Shown piece by piece: positions 61,830 through 64,000 of a stretch of DNA of 64,000 bases; position 1 is the stretch's first letter, and the number at the start of each line of letters is the position of its first letter. A program made the translations under genes and the position numbers. The DNA comes from Methanothrix sp. Lineage in GTDB: Archaea > Halobacteriota > Methanosarcinia > Methanotrichales > Methanotrichaceae. Under the pieces are notes generated by a model that was not told the origin of the DNA, ran no database searches, and saw nothing but the letters and a program-made list of their open reading frames with translations. The stretch covers positions 1 to 64,000 of the forward strand of contig JAPKXZ010000052.1 in the NCBI GenBank assembly GCA_026394555.1, in the 5' to 3' direction.

Positions 61830-63440
61830 TTAACTCCCCAGCATCTCCTTCTCTTCCTCTTCTGTGATCTTGGCTAAGACTTCGCTGGGAAGACCCATGA
61901 AAATCGCCTTCCCGTCACGCATAAGCATGGCTCGGTCGCAGATATTTTTCACGAAGTCCATGTCGTGGCTGACGATGACGAATGTCTCTCCCAGCTCCTG
62001 ACGGGCATTGAGGATGGACCTGGTAACCTCAATCTTGGTAATAGCATCCATAGTTCCCGTGGGCTCATCCAGGATTACTATTCTCGGCTCTTTTATCAAT
62101 ACCTGTGCCATGGCCACGCGATGTCTCTCTCCCTCGGAAAGCTCGTCCGGCATCTTGGCCAAGACCGCCTCTGCCTGATCTTCCGTGAATCCCACCGTCT
62201 CCAGGGTGTGAATGGCCTTTCTCTCTGCCAGCTCGAAGGGCAGGGAGAGGCCAATAGCCTCGGTCAGGTTCTCGATGACGCTTCGAGAGGGGTAAAGGGT
62301 ATACTCCTGGTGGAGAATGCCGATGTATTTGGTGGCCCGCCCGCGACCATTAGATCCGAGCACGGTCATGTCCACCCAGTCGTCTCCTACTCGTACGGAA
62401 ATGCTGCCGTCGGTAGGTGTGATAATGCCGCTTACCATCTTGGAAAGAGTGGTCTTGCCGCCTCCGGAAACGCCAACCAGGCCAAAGATCTCCCCCTCTT
62501 TTACAACCAGGCTGACATTGTCAACGGCCTTCACCACGCCCCGGTCGATGCTGATATATCTCTTTGCCAGGCCGTTAGCCTTGATTATGGGCGCTCCCAT
62601 TTCAACTTCTTCACGCTTGCCAAGCGTTCCAGCCATGGCCAGGAACATAGCCGCGATATCTTTGGGCTTGCCTTCTGCTCTTATCTCTCCGTTATCCAGC
62701 AATATGGCTCTGTCGGTTAGCTCGACCATGACATCTTCCCAGTGGCTGGTGATGATCAAAGTCATATTGAAGTCCTTTACGGCACGTTTTATGGATTCAT
62801 GCACAACTTTGGCCGTAGCCGGATCGAGGGTCCCCGTCGGCTCATCCGCCAGGAGAACCATGGGCGACTTGGCGAGCTGGCGGGCCAGGACGACGCGCTG
62901 CTTTTCTCCGCCGGACAGCTCTCTGGCCACGTGCATCAGTCTGTGGGACAGGTTTACCTCATCTAAAAGGTCCGCTGCGCGGTGAACGCTCATGGTGTCT
63001 CCCTTCTCCTCCACGGCCCGCATGACGTTTGTTATCACACGTTCATCACCATAAAGAGCAAAGGTCCTTTGCAGCATAATAGCGATTCTGTTCACAATGT
63101 CGCGCCGAAGAGGATCGTTTATATCCAGTGTCACAAAATCGGCTTGCATTGGTTTGAGAACTCCGCTGCACTTGCATTTCTCTCCGACATGGCTGGGCTG
63201 CTCTACGTGGCGGCATTTCTCACATCTGGCCACGTGGAAGATCACGCTTCCACTCATGCCGGGAAATGACTCCACCCCGCGCAAGACATGCATCAATACG
63301 CTCTTGCCGCAGCCGCTTCTGCCTAAGATTCCTACCGATTCGCCCTCCTCTATAACCAGATTTATATTGCGAAGAGCGACAACATCACCGAATCGAACTG
63401 TCAGATCCCGTATCTCGATAAAAGGTGCCAAATCTATCAT
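61830..63440 (-). CDS. atwA: Methyl-coenzyme M reductase component A2 (AtwA)
   Basis: ATP-binding component required for reductive activation of MCR. 536 residues with two ABC nucleotide-binding modules: Walker A GRSGCGKS at 40-47 and GVSGGGKT near 320; ABC signatures LSGGEKQRV and LSEGERHRV; Walker B VLLADEPTGTLD and IVILDEPTGTMD. Between Walker A and the Q region of module 1 is a Cys insertion (RCEKCRHVEQ ... EKCKCSG) that can hold zinc or a cluster, typical of AtwA. First gene of the marker operon. McrC, the usual partner, is not in this window. Confidence 0.95.
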   Translation of the reverse strand: MIDLAPFIEIRDLTVRFGDVVALRNINLVIEEGESVGILGRSGCGKSVLMHVLRGVESFPGMSGSVIFHVARCEKCRHVEQPSHVGEKCKCSGVLKPMQADFVTLDINDPLRRDIVNRIAIMLQRTFALYGDERVITNVMRAVEEKGDTMSVHRAADLLDEVNLSHRLMHVARELSGGEKQRVVLARQLAKSPMVLLADEPTGTLDPATAKVVHESIKRAVKDFNMTLIITSHWEDVMVELTDRAILLDNGEIRAEGKPKDIAAMFLAMAGTLGKREEVEMGAPIIKANGLAKRYISIDRGVVKAVDNVSLVVKEGEIFGLVGVSGGGKTTLSKMVSGIITPTDGSISVRVGDDWVDMTVLGSNGRGRATKYIGILHQEYTLYPSRSVIENLTEAIGLSLPFELAERKAIHTLETVGFTEDQAEAVLAKMPDELSEGERHRVAMAQVLIKEPRIVILDEPTGTMDAITKIEVTRSILNARQELGETFVIVSHDMDFVKNICDRAMLMRDGKAIFMGLPSEVLAKITEEEEKEMLGS

Positions 63441-63561
63441 GCCCCATAATTCTCACTTTAATGTAAGGTTGATCCGTTACCTAATCCAGGCATAATGCTA
63501 CTTAAGTTTATCCGATAACTTGAATGGGTCTTGCCGATAACGATTGTTATAAGATTCTCAT

Positions 63562-64000
63562 TCAAGGAATGCCCCTCATTAACCTCTCTTCCTCTTCCTG
63601 CTTTAGGAATGCTTTTTTTCTTCTGCGATAAGTAACAAAGGTAATTACTGCCGCAATCACGATAGAGCCGAATAGGGCCGCCAGGGAGATCATAATTGAT
63701 GAGAATATGCCTTCAACCATGCCTTTTCCTATCGCCAGTACGATTCTTGGCCCTGCTCTTCCTGAATACGACGCATTGACCTGATAGATGCCGGCGCGCG
63801 GTGTGGTAAAGGCCATGATGGACCGTCCGCTGCGATTGCCCAGGCTGTAGGTGAAGCTGCTCTTGGCCGGATAGGTGGCTAAATCAATGCCTGTGGATCT
63901 TTCTTTTACAAGGATCTCCAGACCCGACATTTGCTCGCCTGTACTGTAGAACTTGCCGTCCAGGTAGCTGTTGTTCTCGTAGAAGATGACGTATTCGCCC
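63562..64000 (-). CDS. Membrane-anchored surface protein, N-terminus outside the window
   Basis: The frame is open to the right edge, so the start is missing; an internal ATG at 63930 is not the true start because upstream codons (GEYVIFYENNSYLDGKFYST) continue the same fold. About 146 residues are visible: a beta-rich outer part (SSFTYSLGNRSGRSIMAFTT; AGIYQVNASYSGRAGPRIVL), one membrane helix near 89-118, and a basic tail YRRRKKAFLKQEEEE. This is a C-terminally anchored surface protein of unknown role. It stands upstream of atwA with a 121-base gap. Confidence 0.6.
   Translation of the reverse strand, partial: GEYVIFYENNSYLDGKFYSTGEQMSGLEILVKERSTGIDLATYPAKSSFTYSLGNRSGRSIMAFTTPRAGIYQVNASYSGRAGPRIVLAIGKGMVEGIFSSIMISLAALFGSIVIAAVITFVTYRRRKKAFLKQEEEERLMRGIP

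Overview
The window comes from a methanogenic euryarchaeon, most likely a Methanotrichales/Methanosarcinales relative (Methanothrix/Methanosaeta-like; this is inferred, not proven). The evidence is a block of methanogenesis marker genes with AtwA (56.7-63.4 kb), a second marker gene (mmp8), an archaeal lipid prenyltransferase, archaeal EF-1 beta, Cdc48, archaeal GluRS, archaeal DtdA, and a tRNA-Ala gene without an encoded CCA. The core genes are GC-rich and tightly packed.

Layout. 0-6.2 kb is an AT-rich, probably acquired island: a methyltransferase, two membrane proteins with a similar soluble domain (one frameshifted in an A8 run), an HD-domain protein and a divergent DUF89-like gene. 6.2-12.6 kb: methyltransferase, purB, MBL hydrolase, double winged-helix regulator, dtdA, secreted C39-like peptidase, HTH protein. 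12.6-26.3 kb is mostly housekeeping (lipid prenyltransferase, gltX, Nudix, mfnE-like kinase, zinc finger, EF-1 beta, tRNA-Ala, phosphoesterase, ACT-homoserine dehydrogenase, DNA ligase, hisD), interrupted at 13.5-15.3 kb by a coupled AAA ATPase/TOPRIM-like pair resembling a defence module. 26.4-41.1 kb mixes pncA, regulators, secreted proteins, a PD-(D/E)xK-like nuclease, mmp8, a secreted acetolactate decarboxylase, cdc48, an internally deleted IS200/IS605 element, mscL with a zinc ribbon, feoB, a Cys-repeat surface protein and uvrC.

41.1-48.4 kb is the most unusual part. Five small toxin-antitoxin pairs (DUF4258/YgiT, three HicBA, one RelE-type) alternate with six copies of a GC-rich mosaic repeat, and the series ends at an AT-rich SIR2-domain gene. 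Each toxin-antitoxin pair sits between two repeat copies, which gives a cassette-like layout.

48.6-53.4 kb is a branched-chain amino-acid operon on the minus strand (cimA-ilvB-ilvH-ilvC). 53.6-55.4 kb carries two related secreted proteins. 55.4-56.7 kb holds rlmH, a winged-helix protein and a CMD-family protein. The minus-strand operon atwA-mmp3-mmp6-mmp5-mmp15-mmp17-mmp7 follows. It encodes proteins known from, or linked to, ATP-dependent activation of methyl-coenzyme M reductase. A membrane protein gene runs off the right edge.

Dispersed short repeats with the core 'accacagaggcacagagg' recur throughout in both orientations, and one lies directly behind a truncated signal-peptide ORF.
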